64,000 nucleotides of DNA from Chryseobacterium oncorhynchi (GTDB lineage: Bacteria; Bacteroidota; Bacteroidia; Flavobacteriales; Weeksellaceae): assembly GCF_002899895.1 (NCBI RefSeq), contig NZ_PPEI02000003.1:496001-560000 (forward strand). Direction: 5' to 3'. The number at the start of each line of letters is the position of its first letter. Position 1 is the first letter of the stretch. Both the position numbers and the translations under genes were made by a program. Below the pieces are notes generated by a model. It worked only from the letters and a program-made list of their open reading frames with translations, ran no database searches and was not told the origin of the DNA. This document shows, one piece after another, positions 7,686-16,932 of the stretch.

Positions 7686-8636
7686 TTATGAGATTAATGA
7701 ATGTCTGAAATTGATATTATATAATCCAGATCTTATACTTTTATAATCTGTGAACAGATATTTAATAATCATTCCCCATTTTTTTAATAGGGGAGCTTTG
7801 GCAATTTCAAAACTACGGTGCATTCTTCTGATATGGATTCTGATGTCATCAGAGATATCATTTTCGGTTCGCGACCAAATGTCTACTTCATTCCAAAGTA
7901 GTGCACGGGAGACTGCCGGATCTATGACACGAAGATCCACTTTTGTTATTCTGTTGTTTTCATGTACTCCTCTTATAGCAATAGCCTTATCTAAAATTCC
8001 TGGATAAAGATCCAGATAATAAGAAAGGCGGAACAAAAACTCTGTGTCTTCATGAAGCCTTAAGTGTGGTTTGAATAAAGGATTCATTTTTTTTACTAAA
8101 GACTCCCTACGAACCGTTAAAGTATCGATGCTAAAAAGTCCAAAACTTCCCAGCATATGTAACTGTCCGGGAAAAACATCTTTAGGGTCATATTTTTTAT
8201 AGACAGTGGTTAATCTGTCTCCAAATAGCTGATAATACTGTTGTTTTGCTTTTTCAGAATAATATTGTACTCCAAGAGCACCATAAACGCCCTCTACGTT
8301 GGGGGTTTTAAATAGTTCTTTTTCAGCATCGAACCTATTGGGTAGGAAATAGTCGTCTGCGTCTAAAAAAGCAATAAAGTCACCTGTTGACTTTTCTATG
8401 CCTAAATTTCTACTTGGGCTTGCTCCGTGATTTTTTTTATCAGGATGTTGGTAAAGTTTTACTTTTTCATGTTTTTCAGCAAGTTGCTGGCATACCGCTA
8501 ATGCATTATCTGGGGAATTATCTTCAATTAGAATAATTTCGTACACGTCCTCCAACTGAAGAGCTGAGTCTACTGCCTGGGAAACATATTTTTCTGCATT
8601 ATAAACGGGAATAACTACTGAGATTCTCATTTTCAT
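7686..8636 (-). CDS. GT2 glycosyltransferase, tandem paralog 3 of 4
   Basis: This 316-residue protein has the same layout as its neighbours: MRISVVIPVYNAEKY, LIEDNSPD and FLDADDYFLPNRF. It is the closest relative of the gene at 6515-7456 by block-by-block comparison. Two ATGs lie six bases apart (8636 and 8630). An AGGAG stretch, rare in this window, precedes them and is better spaced for the second one. The gene is separated from the preceding paralog by 293 AT-rich bases without a clear TAnnTTTG box. A strong hairpin terminator follows it. The product is predicted to be a cytoplasmic membrane-associated sugar transferase of unknown specificity. Confidence 0.9.
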   Translation of the reverse strand: MKMRISVVIPVYNAEKYVSQAVDSALQLEDVYEIILIEDNSPDNALAVCQQLAEKHEKVKLYQHPDKKNHGASPSRNLGIEKSTGDFIAFLDADDYFLPNRFDAEKELFKTPNVEGVYGALGVQYYSEKAKQQYYQLFGDRLTTVYKKYDPKDVFPGQLHMLGSFGLFSIDTLTVRRESLVKKMNPLFKPHLRLHEDTEFLFRLSYYLDLYPGILDKAIAIRGVHENNRITKVDLRVIDPAVSRALLWNEVDIWSRTENDISDDIRIHIRRMHRSFEIAKAPLLKKWGMIIKYLFTDYKSIRSGLYNINFRHSLIS

Positions 8637-8929
8637 TTCTCCTTTTTACAATAAATTTAGAATTACAATTGCGTTTTATTTAGTACCTTATTGAATTACG
8701 AAATTTAAGCTTTTAATTTTATTTTTACATACTAAGTATAGTTTTTTTCCATAAAATAGCATACAAACATTACTGGAGTAATTACAATGTTGATTTTAAG
8801 TGTAAATTATTTTTTTTGAAGATGAAAAAATACTATAAAATCTCACTATGGGGAAAAATATACTATTGATTTGTCCCCTAAAATAAATGTTTTAAGGAGG
8901 TAGGTTGTAAAAATTAATAAAATTAATAT

Positions 8930-9871
8930 CTATGTGTGGGAATAAGTGAATCTATATTTTGTTCTTAATATGTTTGGATTTTTAAGAATGGTAACAAATA
9001 AATCTATGGCTTTTGAAAATCCTTTTTTTGTCGAAAGTTCAAATGCTTTTTTCTGAAGATAAATGTGCTGTGCAGAATCTTTTTCCAGAGTTAAAGTCCT
9101 GGACCATTCGTAGAGAGAATTCCAGAAGAGGAATTGTCGCTGATTATATTGTGGAGAATATTTTACAATTTTTGTAATCCTGTTATCATCATGCATTCCT
9201 CTCATAGCAACCGGCTGATCTATGATTCCTGATTTCAGATGGCAATGATGGGAAAGTTTCATGATAAAATCAGAATCCTGATGGAGACGTAGCGCTTCAT
9301 TGAACATTAATTTACTGGATTCAAGAGAAGATCTGCGAACAGTAAGAGCATCCAGTGTAAAAAAAGAACCGAATATTTTAGGTGTAAGACCTAGTAAACC
9401 TCTAAAGACGTCATTTCCTTCTGCAGGGTAATTAACGGTCAATAGGTAACTGTCATTGATGTTGGTAAGAAATTCTTCCTTTCCCTTTTCAGTCAGATAT
9501 TCAGTGCCAATGGCATTGAAGATACCGTCTATCTTTGGGTTTTCGAATAACTCTTTTTCAGCTGTGAACCTATTAGGGAGAAAATAATCATCAGCATCCA
9601 GAAAGGCAATAAAATCTCCGGTCACTTTTTCTATTCCCAGATTCCTGCTGGCACCGGCTCCATGGTTTTCCTGATCAGGGTGTTGAAAAAGTTTTACCCG
9701 ATCATGCTTTTGAGTAAGCTCTTGGCAAATCTGAAGAGCATTGTCCGGCGATTTATCTTCTACCAGAATAACTTCATATACTTCATCAAGTTGTAAGGCG
9801 GATTCTACAGCTTTTGCTACATATTTTTCTGCATTGTAAACAGGAATAATTACTGAAATCTTCATTTTCAT
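8930..9871 (-). CDS. GT2 glycosyltransferase, tandem paralog 2 of 4
   Basis: This 313-residue GT-A enzyme has MKISVIIPVYNAEKY, LVEDKSPD and FLDADDYFLPNRF. It pairs with the gene at 9868-10806: both share FNAIGTEYLTEKGKEEF and a conserved YSPQYNQRQFL segment absent from the other two paralogs. Its ATG overlaps the upstream TGA by four bases (ATGA), so the pair is translationally coupled. A second in-frame ATG at 9865 is possible. The region after its stop (8637-8929) is AT-rich and empty of genes. It probably transfers a sugar to the same class of acceptor as its twin, but donor specificity is not visible. Confidence 0.9.
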   Translation of the reverse strand: MKMKISVIIPVYNAEKYVAKAVESALQLDEVYEVILVEDKSPDNALQICQELTQKHDRVKLFQHPDQENHGAGASRNLGIEKVTGDFIAFLDADDYFLPNRFTAEKELFENPKIDGIFNAIGTEYLTEKGKEEFLTNINDSYLLTVNYPAEGNDVFRGLLGLTPKIFGSFFTLDALTVRRSSLESSKLMFNEALRLHQDSDFIMKLSHHCHLKSGIIDQPVAMRGMHDDNRITKIVKYSPQYNQRQFLFWNSLYEWSRTLTLEKDSAQHIYLQKKAFELSTKKGFSKAIDLFVTILKNPNILRTKYRFTYSHT

Positions 9872-10806
9872 TTATTGTAATAAGTGAAACGATACTTGGT
9901 CTTTAATATTTCTGGGTTTTTTAGAACTTCACCCAAAATATTACAATATTTGACAAATCCTTTTTTTAAGGAAAGATCAAATGATTTATAAATTAAATAG
10001 ATCCTTTTTCTTGGCTCAGATGGAATTTGATTATCGGAGGCCCAGCTATTCAGGGAACTCCATAAAAGAAATTGCCTTTGATTGTATTGAGGAGAGTATT
10101 TTATAATCTTGGTGATCCTGTTATTGTCATGAACACCTCTTATAGCAACAGCCTTATCTATACAACCCGTCTTTAAATGACAATGGTAAGCTAGTTTGAT
10201 AATGAATTCCGTATCCTGATGTACCCGAAGATCCTTATTGAATCGAATGTGATGAGGTTTCAAAGATTCTTTTCTTATGGTAAGGGAATTGAGGTGAAAA
10301 GATGTACCGAAATTTTTAGTTGTTAAGCCTAGAATGCCTTTGAATACTTCTTCTCCCTCTGCAGGATAATTAACAGTGCTGAGCGATGTCTCTTTAAATT
10401 TGGATTCAAATTCTTCTTTTCCTTTTTCTGTTAAGTACTCTGTACCAATGGCATTAAAAACACCATCTATTTTTGAGTCTTTGAAGAGTTCCTTTTCAGC
10501 ATCAAATCTATTGGGAAGATAATAATCATCTGCATCAAGAAATGCAATGAAATTACTTGTTGCTTTTTCAATACCCAGATTTCTTGCTGCTCCTGCGCCA
10601 TGGTTTCCCTGGTCAGGATGTTGAAATAATTTTACCTTGGAGTTTTCATTACTCAGTCGTTGAGAAATTTCCAGTGAATTATCTGTAGATTTATCTTCAA
10701 TTAAGATGACTTCCTTTACTTCTTCAAATTGTATAGCAGACTGCACAGCCTTTTCCAGAAACTCAGCGGCGTTGTATACAGGAATGATAACAGAGATCTC
10801 AAGCAT
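9868..10806 (-). CDS. GT2 glycosyltransferase, tandem paralog 1 of 4
   Basis: This 312-residue protein is the first of four related GT2 genes in transcription order. It has the core motifs LEISVIIPVYNAAEF, LIEDKSTD and FLDADDYYLPNRF. Its start codon shares one base with the TAA of asnB (TAATG), and its own stop overlaps the next start by four bases, so it sits firmly inside the operon. Compared with its twin at 8930-9871 it keeps the TEYLTEKGKEEF and YSPQYNQRQFL blocks. Function: addition of a sugar residue during glycan repeat assembly in the cytoplasm. The acceptor is unknown. Confidence 0.9.
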   Translation of the reverse strand: MLEISVIIPVYNAAEFLEKAVQSAIQFEEVKEVILIEDKSTDNSLEISQRLSNENSKVKLFQHPDQGNHGAGAARNLGIEKATSNFIAFLDADDYYLPNRFDAEKELFKDSKIDGVFNAIGTEYLTEKGKEEFESKFKETSLSTVNYPAEGEEVFKGILGLTTKNFGTSFHLNSLTIRKESLKPHHIRFNKDLRVHQDTEFIIKLAYHCHLKTGCIDKAVAIRGVHDNNRITKIIKYSPQYNQRQFLLWSSLNSWASDNQIPSEPRKRIYLIYKSFDLSLKKGFVKYCNILGEVLKNPEILKTKYRFTYYNK

Positions 10807-12602
10807 TATAATACAGATTTGTTATTATCAGCCCATAATGCAAGCTGTAAAAGATTCCAGTGTTTTTCATCCTTATCAAGGAAATTTTGAGCAGCCTTAA
10901 AGTCAATATAATTGAAAACTTTATGATTTGGATCTTTTAATAAGTCATTTGAAAAGTTCATCAGATTATCTTCAGAAAACCAGCTTTTTACTCCAAGTCC
11001 AAACCCTTGTTTATGTCTCGTTCTGATTGTATCAGTCCAGTAAGATCCCATTGCCTCACGAAGAATGATTTTGTCATTGGTATCGTTCAGTTTCAATTGA
11101 TCTGGCAGCTGAATACAAAACTCTGCAAAGTCAAGATCAAGGAATGGAGTTCTTACTTCCAGAGAGTTGGCCATAGCCATTCTGTCGGATTTTACCATCA
11201 TATTGGCTGGGACATAGTTTTCAAGATCTACTCTCATAATATCATTAAGAGAATCAGGGTTGGGCGTAAAACTATAGGTTTGAAGATAATCGGAAGATAT
11301 TCCCAGAAGATTACGTTCCTTTTTGTTGAATGCATTTCTTACATCATTCAAGTGAAAATCCATAATGGATGAAAACTCCATGTTTTTCTGCGTAAGGAAT
11401 GAGGTTGGCTTAAGCTGTTGATATAGTTTTAGACCAAACTGAGCAATCATATTTTTATAACTGAAATGCTTCTTTAATTTATTTTCAACGGTATAGAAGT
11501 GATAACCTCCAAACAGTTCATCTCCTACATCTCCTGATAATACTACGGTAAGATTTTTTTTGGCTGCCCTGCAGATTTCATAATGTGGGATAAATGAGGC
11601 ATCTGCGAAAGGTTCGTCAAAGAATGGCGATATTTTTAAAAGAGAGGAGACAAGATCAGATTTCTGCTCATGAACCTCTATATGATTGGTTTTGTATTTA
11701 TCTGCAATTTCCTTTGCATATTTGAGTTCGTTGTCCTTGTGGTCATACCCAAAACTGATAGTAGTCTGATGGGGTAGAAATTCATCTACCAATGCTACAA
11801 CGGAAGAGGAATCTAATCCTCCGCTCAGAAAACTTCCTACTTCTACGTCGGCAATAAGCTGTTTCTTAACTGCATTTTTCAACAGATACAAAAATTCTTC
11901 CTTAGCATCGGAAAGGCCAATCACTCTGTCTTTTGCAGGTAGGCTGTAATAACGGGATATTGTAAATTTACCATCTTTCCAGATCAGTTGATGTGCTGGT
12001 GGAAGAGTGAAAATGTTGCTGTAAATACTTTGATTTGAACTTACATACCCATATTGAAGATAATGGGAGAGGGCCTCGGAACTTACTTTAGGCTGAATAA
12101 GCCCGGAAGCCAGAATAGCCTTAATTTCTGATGCGAAAATAAATTCATTGTTTTTACCAATAGCATAGTAAAAAGGCTTTTCTCCAAAACGATCTCTGGC
12201 GCAGAACAGTTGTTGCTTCTGATTATCCCAGATAGCAAATGCAAACATACCCGGCAGATCATGAATGAGGTTTTCCTGTTTTCTCTGGTACATGGCAAGA
12301 ATAACTTCAGTATCGGAAGTTCCATGGTAAGGATATTCGCCATAATGTTTTTTTATATCCTGATAGCCGTAGATTTCACCGTTGAGAACAATACATTCAT
12401 TTTTAGTGTTTGAGAACATAGGTTGCTTTCCATTTTCAGATAAATCTATAATGGAAAGTCTACGATGGCCTAATGCAGCATTATCATAAAACTCATGGTG
12501 TGAAGAATCTGGTCCGCGGTGGATCAGTGAGTCCGTCATTTTCTGAATCTCTTCCTGATAATTTCTGGCATTACTGCCTATAATTCCCGCTATTCCACAC
12601 AT
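10806..12602 (-). CDS. asnB: Asparagine synthase (glutamine-hydrolysing) family amidotransferase
   Basis: At 598 residues this has the full AsnB layout. The N-terminal Ntn glutaminase domain starts MCGIAGIIG, with the catalytic Cys2 exposed after Met removal. The C-terminal synthetase domain has the PP-loop SGGLDS at residues 260-265 and GDVGDELFGGYHFY further on. Classical AsnB makes asparagine from aspartate, glutamine and ATP. Homologs inside polysaccharide clusters often amidate a carboxyl group of a uronic acid or similar sugar instead. Position in the middle of a glycosyltransferase operon with ugd favours the second role, but this is inference. It ends one base into the next GT2 start codon. 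Confidence 0.88.
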   Translation of the reverse strand: MCGIAGIIGSNARNYQEEIQKMTDSLIHRGPDSSHHEFYDNAALGHRRLSIIDLSENGKQPMFSNTKNECIVLNGEIYGYQDIKKHYGEYPYHGTSDTEVILAMYQRKQENLIHDLPGMFAFAIWDNQKQQLFCARDRFGEKPFYYAIGKNNEFIFASEIKAILASGLIQPKVSSEALSHYLQYGYVSSNQSIYSNIFTLPPAHQLIWKDGKFTISRYYSLPAKDRVIGLSDAKEEFLYLLKNAVKKQLIADVEVGSFLSGGLDSSSVVALVDEFLPHQTTISFGYDHKDNELKYAKEIADKYKTNHIEVHEQKSDLVSSLLKISPFFDEPFADASFIPHYEICRAAKKNLTVVLSGDVGDELFGGYHFYTVENKLKKHFSYKNMIAQFGLKLYQQLKPTSFLTQKNMEFSSIMDFHLNDVRNAFNKKERNLLGISSDYLQTYSFTPNPDSLNDIMRVDLENYVPANMMVKSDRMAMANSLEVRTPFLDLDFAEFCIQLPDQLKLNDTNDKIILREAMGSYWTDTIRTRHKQGFGLGVKSWFSEDNLMNFSNDLLKDPNHKVFNYIDFKAAQNFLDKDEKHWNLLQLALWADNNKSVL

Positions 12603-12649
12603 AATATTTTATTTTTCATCATTAATTTTCAAATTTTGTATGAGCTAAT

Positions 12650-13573
12650 TTACGACAGATTCAGAAAAGTAGGGCCTGCCTGAATTAATTGATTTCGTAA
12701 ACTGCTTAATTTTTCACTATCTCTTGTGATTTTTTTATATTTCAAAGACAATTCCTTGTATTTTCCAATGTTTCCTGTGATCAGGTTTTTAAACATACTT
12801 TGTTTTAATGACTTCTTTTCCAGTTGTAAACCGTTAGGGAAATTCGGGTTTAGGGTATTGATTTCAATACGAACATCTTCGTATTTATTGAAGTCTATTT
12901 TATGGAGAAGCTGCACTCCGTCATGTACCACTTTACTGCCGGGAACGAGAAGTACTTTCTTTTGATGAAAATGAACCCTGTTTACATATTCGTCATCTTC
13001 ACCATAATGGAAAAAGTAAGGATTGAAACCTCCAATTGTTTCTATTGTTTTCTTGGGCAAAAGCCAGTGAGCAGCATTTACAAAATGAATTTCGTAATAA
13101 GGTTTCAGGGTCTGAAAGTACAGATCTGAGATCATTCTTGTTTTTTCGTAATTCTTTGCAATATATTGATCCAGGAAAATGTCGAGGTATTTTTCTGTAC
13201 CATCCACATGAACGGGGCTTATAATTCCAATTTCATCCTTGCTGGGGTGGTTATTATAAACTTCAAGCATTTTCTCCATGCTGTTTTCATATAGCCATGC
13301 GTCCTGATTCATCAAATAAAAAAAATCGGCGCCGTCTTTATATGCTTTTTCAATTCCAATATTATTGGCCTTTCCAAAACCAAGATTGGACTCGGATTGG
13401 GTAAAATCTACTTCAGGAAAATGAGTTTGAACATACTCCTGAGTGCCATCTGTAGATCCGTTATCTATAACGAAACATTTTACAGGAACAGAAGATTTCC
13501 TTAGACTGCTAAAGCATCTTTCTGCCCATTTCATGGCATTGTAGGTAACAATAATAATATGAATCTTCGACAT
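12650..13573 (-). CDS. GT2 glycosyltransferase (rhamnosyltransferase-like), paralog of 17733-18683
   Basis: This 307-residue protein has the layout of the WbbL/rhamnosyltransferase branch of family 2: HIIIVTYNAMKWAERCF, VIDNGSTDGT, NLGFGKANNIG, then NQDAWLY in place of a standard DxD, and a late GEDDEYVNR. It is clearly a duplicate of the gene at 17733-18683, since the first 120 residues align almost without gaps. The two lie about 4 kb apart in the same operon. They may add similar sugars at two positions in the repeat. There are no membrane spans. A short 44-base gap separates it from the upstream membrane protein gene. Confidence 0.88.
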   Translation of the reverse strand: MSKIHIIIVTYNAMKWAERCFSSLRKSSVPVKCFVIDNGSTDGTQEYVQTHFPEVDFTQSESNLGFGKANNIGIEKAYKDGADFFYLMNQDAWLYENSMEKMLEVYNNHPSKDEIGIISPVHVDGTEKYLDIFLDQYIAKNYEKTRMISDLYFQTLKPYYEIHFVNAAHWLLPKKTIETIGGFNPYFFHYGEDDEYVNRVHFHQKKVLLVPGSKVVHDGVQLLHKIDFNKYEDVRIEINTLNPNFPNGLQLEKKSLKQSMFKNLITGNIGKYKELSLKYKKITRDSEKLSSLRNQLIQAGPTFLNLS

Positions 13574-13618
13574 TTTTTATCTTAATATTTTCATTGGGAA
13601 ATAAAGTTGGCCATAATT

Positions 13619-14752
13619 TTAAAGCAAATTAGTGATTCTAAAATAGAAAAAATAGTATACGCGTTTAAGAAAGCCATCAAATTCCGGAAAGACTAAAAAT
13701 CCTTGTGTCATAAGCATCATTTTCCAGGAAAGGTTAAACAATATTACTAGCCCTGCTATAATTTCCTGTTTCTTGGTAAGTACTAATTTTTGCTCTGTAG
13801 CTATAAATAGGGTTAGCAGAGAGAAAAAGATATTAGTCCATCTTCCCCAATCTACGGCCATATAAAATAATGGAACAAGAAAAAGGATTTGTATTACCAG
13901 AAATATTGTACTGATTTTAACCTTATTGAACCTGCTGTAAATGTAAAATGTTAATGCTCCAAGCAAGATGCTTATGCCATAGGTTTGATAATCATATAAA
14001 TGAGATTTATAATGGTTCAAGACATTATAATTGGGATCGTAATCAAAAATTCCCATCTCATTAAGGATCAATCCATGAGCTTTAAAGAATGATATAGTAT
14101 TTTCTGTCCTTAAGTTAATTCCAAACTTATAAAGAAGAAGCATGATAACAACTGATGGGAGAAACTGGTAGAGTAGTATTCTCTTTATTTTATCAAGTGG
14201 CAAACCATTATTTTTCATAAAGTAAGCCATACCTACAAAAGGTAAATAAAAAAATGCAGCTTCATGGGTGAGAAGAGCAATGATGATAAAAAAGGTGATG
14301 CTAAGGTCCTTAATAATAACTTTAGAACGAAGACATAGGATATATATCAGGTAAAGTAGAAAGAATAATATCTCTTTTCTTGTAGCAATGTTAGGATCTT
14401 TAAACATCATTCCAAAGCCCACCGGAAGTAATATAAGGGCAATAGTAAGCAGGTTGTTTCTTTCCTTTCGGAAGAGCTGTATCAACAGGAAGAAAAGAAC
14501 CGTGTATAAGAGAAATACAAATGCAAATACAATGTATTCAAGCTGAATATTGGTAAGCTCATTGATCCATATGAATAGAGTTCCGAAAAGTCCTCTACGC
14601 TTAAAACCTCCATCCTGATAATTGATAATCCATTCTCCAAAACACCATCCTCCCTTTTGCGTTACAATCAGAAAGTATGAAGTTTTGATACTTATACAAT
14701 AATAAATAATTAATATTAAGCTAATTATGTAATTGATTATTTTTGTTTTCAT
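13619..14752 (-). CDS. Polytopic membrane protein, tandem copy B
   Basis: This 377-residue protein has about ten predicted membrane spans. It aligns along its whole length with the 374-residue product of the next gene upstream (14792-15916). Shared landmarks are the start MKTKIINYII, the segment INYQDGGFKRRGLFGTLFI near residues 45-65, a DP-rich loop, and DWGRW in the C-terminal half. I do not recognise a named family. In this setting a polymerase (Wzy-like) or a GT-C-type transferase using a lipid-linked donor is plausible. The charged loop with Asp, Arg and Lys after the first span would be a candidate active-site region, but that is inference. Confidence 0.75.
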   Translation of the reverse strand: MKTKIINYIISLILIIYYCISIKTSYFLIVTQKGGWCFGEWIINYQDGGFKRRGLFGTLFIWINELTNIQLEYIVFAFVFLLYTVLFFLLIQLFRKERNNLLTIALILLPVGFGMMFKDPNIATRKEILFFLLYLIYILCLRSKVIIKDLSITFFIIIALLTHEAAFFYLPFVGMAYFMKNNGLPLDKIKRILLYQFLPSVVIMLLLYKFGINLRTENTISFFKAHGLILNEMGIFDYDPNYNVLNHYKSHLYDYQTYGISILLGALTFYIYSRFNKVKISTIFLVIQILFLVPLFYMAVDWGRWTNIFFSLLTLFIATEQKLVLTKKQEIIAGLVILFNLSWKMMLMTQGFLVFPEFDGFLKRVYYFFYFRITNLL

Positions 14753-14791
14753 ACTTATTATCCAAGCCTGAGCTGAGTATTTATATATCCT

Positions 14792-15916
14792 TTAAAAAAT
14801 TTTGAAATAGAAAAAATAATAAAGCTTTTTAATGAAAGCGTCAAGTGCCGGAAAAGTCATAAAGCCAGCCGTAAAGAGCAGCATCGTCCATAATGAATTG
14901 AATATGATTAAAGCAATAGCAATCATATTTTCTTTTGCCGTACTAATCAATTGTCTTTCACCTGCTATGAAGATGGTTAATAGAGTAAAGAAAATATTAA
15001 TCCATCTTCCCCAGTCATAAGCAATGTAAAATAAGGGAATCAGGAAAATAAACTGAATCATCAGAAATTTTTTACTGATACTTATCTTGTTAAATTTACA
15101 ATATATGAAAAAGGTAAGAGAGGCAAAAAACAAACTTATGAGGTAGGTTTGATAGCCGTATAAGTGGGACTTGTAAAAATTCAGGACATTATATTGAGGA
15201 TCATAGCCGTAAATACCTTTAAGAACTAGTTCCAGTCCGTGATTTTTTAGAAACAACAAAGAGTTTTCTGTACTTATGCTATACCCAAATTTATAAAGCA
15301 GTAACATGACAACCACTGCAGGAGCAATATGGTAAAGCAATATTTTCTTTAATTTGATGGAAGTTGTTGAGCCATCTTTTACAAAGTAGGTGAAACTCAC
15401 AAAAGGAATATAGAAAAATGCAGCTTCATGATTAAGAATCGCAGCAATAATAAAAAATGTGACGACAAGATCTTTTACCACCTTTTTTGATTCAAGGCAT
15501 AAAAAATAAATCAGATACAAAACAAAAATGAAGATTTCCTTTTTTGCAATGATCGTAGGATCTTTTAATATCATCCCCAATCCTGCCGGAAGCAAAAGAA
15601 TACTTATGGTAATCAGTGTATTTTTTTTCTGAACAAAAAGCTGTATCAGAAGAGAAAAAAACAAGGCATACAGGATAGATACAAATGCAAATACAATAAA
15701 TTGAAGCGGGATTCTGGTAAGTTCATTAATAAAGATGAACAGCGTACCGAAAAGCCCTCTGCGCTTGAACCCTCCATCCTGATAATTAATCAGCCATTCA
15801 CCAAGGTACCAGCCATTTTTGTAGAAGACAATCTGAAGATAGCTGCTTTGAATACAGATCCAATAGTAAATGATAAATATTGAACCAATTATGTAATTGA
15901 TTATTTTTGTTTTCAT
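14792..15916 (-). CDS. Polytopic membrane protein, tandem copy A
   Basis: This 374-residue protein has about ten hydrophobic spans and is the duplicate of 13619-14752. It keeps the INYQDGGFKRRGLFGTLFI loop, the KNHGLELVLKGIYGYDPQYN region and DWGRW. The identical ten-residue start and the 39-base gap between the copies point to a local tandem duplication. It sits between a GT4 gene and its own copy. Candidate roles are polymerisation of repeat units or lipid-donor-dependent glycosylation at the periplasmic face. No family is recognised and no catalytic residue can be assigned with certainty. Confidence 0.75.
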   Translation of the reverse strand: MKTKIINYIIGSIFIIYYWICIQSSYLQIVFYKNGWYLGEWLINYQDGGFKRRGLFGTLFIFINELTRIPLQFIVFAFVSILYALFFSLLIQLFVQKKNTLITISILLLPAGLGMILKDPTIIAKKEIFIFVLYLIYFLCLESKKVVKDLVVTFFIIAAILNHEAAFFYIPFVSFTYFVKDGSTTSIKLKKILLYHIAPAVVVMLLLYKFGYSISTENSLLFLKNHGLELVLKGIYGYDPQYNVLNFYKSHLYGYQTYLISLFFASLTFFIYCKFNKISISKKFLMIQFIFLIPLFYIAYDWGRWINIFFTLLTIFIAGERQLISTAKENMIAIALIIFNSLWTMLLFTAGFMTFPALDAFIKKLYYFFYFKIF

Positions 15917-15959
15917 ATACCTCTTGATTGGTTATTAAGTTGGATTTTTAATATTTACT

Positions 15960-16922
15960 TTAATCAATAAATACCTTTTTAAAAGTATCCATTACAGGAT
16001 GAGGAAGAAACTTTTCATATAATTCCTTTGCAGACAAAGTGAGATCTGAATCCAGAATAATATCCTGAAGTTCTTTACCATCCTGATAGTAGTAAGCCTG
16101 ATCTTTCATATGGCTGATATGGGCTTTCTCAGGAGGGTTAGCAAAAGCAATTACAGGTTTTCCCATAATGGCAAATTCTGCAACAGTAATTCCGAATGTT
16201 TCTCCTCTTTCTCGGGCATGAAGTAAAGCGTCACAAGTATTGATAAACTTCTGTTTCATGATAATATCCGAGCTCGGAGGTAGAAATATAATATTGGATG
16301 GAGCAGATTTCCACCATTTATTTTTGATAAAAGGATCCACCCCCATGAAGATAAAATAGATATCTTTATACTTAGAAGCTATTTTTTCAATGGTCTTTTG
16401 GGCAAAAACAATATTAAAGCTAATGTGTCCGCCATAATATCCAAATACTTTTGCTTTTGGGGGAATATTTAGTTCTGCTCTCAGATCCTGATTGGTTTGA
16501 GATTCAAAATTAACCATGTGGGGAACGTAGGGATATTTTGAACCGGTCATTGCTTCACTCAGCCACTCAGAAACATAAGCATAAACATCACCATGAGGTT
16601 CAAAATGCGTGAAAACACTATGTATACCGGTTTTACATTCCTTAGAATCTATTCCGTCTACATATCCATTTTTAATAGCATAAAAAAGGTCTACATTATT
16701 TTCACGAATGAGCTGGTCTACTTCCTTGAAGTCGGAGTAGCCATGCACACGAAAGCGTTTTTCAAACTTTTCAATTCCCAATGGATGATTGGTCTTTGAG
16801 TTTTTATTGTAAACAATTATAGATTCATTTCCCAGATATCTTTCATTGAAATCTGCATAATCATATACTGCGATGGAAGTCCCTCTGTAGTTGAGTTCAT
16901 CCTCATGGAAAAGAATTTTCAT
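15960..16922 (-). CDS. GT4-like glycosyltransferase
   Basis: This 320-residue protein has a GT-B-like layout. The N-terminal half starts MKILFHEDELNYRGTSIAVYD. A linker near residue 170 reads AKVFGYYGGHISFN, and a later segment ERGETFGITVAEFAIMGKPV carries the Glu-x7-Glu type motif that contacts the donor nucleotide in retaining family 4 enzymes. It is shorter than typical 360-400 residue GT4 proteins, mostly in the N-terminal domain. It lies 10 bases after the preceding transferase gene in the operon. The predicted role is cytoplasmic addition of one sugar to the lipid-linked repeat. Specificity is not visible. Confidence 0.8.
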   Translation of the reverse strand: MKILFHEDELNYRGTSIAVYDYADFNERYLGNESIIVYNKNSKTNHPLGIEKFEKRFRVHGYSDFKEVDQLIRENNVDLFYAIKNGYVDGIDSKECKTGIHSVFTHFEPHGDVYAYVSEWLSEAMTGSKYPYVPHMVNFESQTNQDLRAELNIPPKAKVFGYYGGHISFNIVFAQKTIEKIASKYKDIYFIFMGVDPFIKNKWWKSAPSNIIFLPPSSDIIMKQKFINTCDALLHARERGETFGITVAEFAIMGKPVIAFANPPEKAHISHMKDQAYYYQDGKELQDIILDSDLTLSAKELYEKFLPHPVMDTFKKVFID

Positions 16923-16932
16923 CTTAGTTGTG

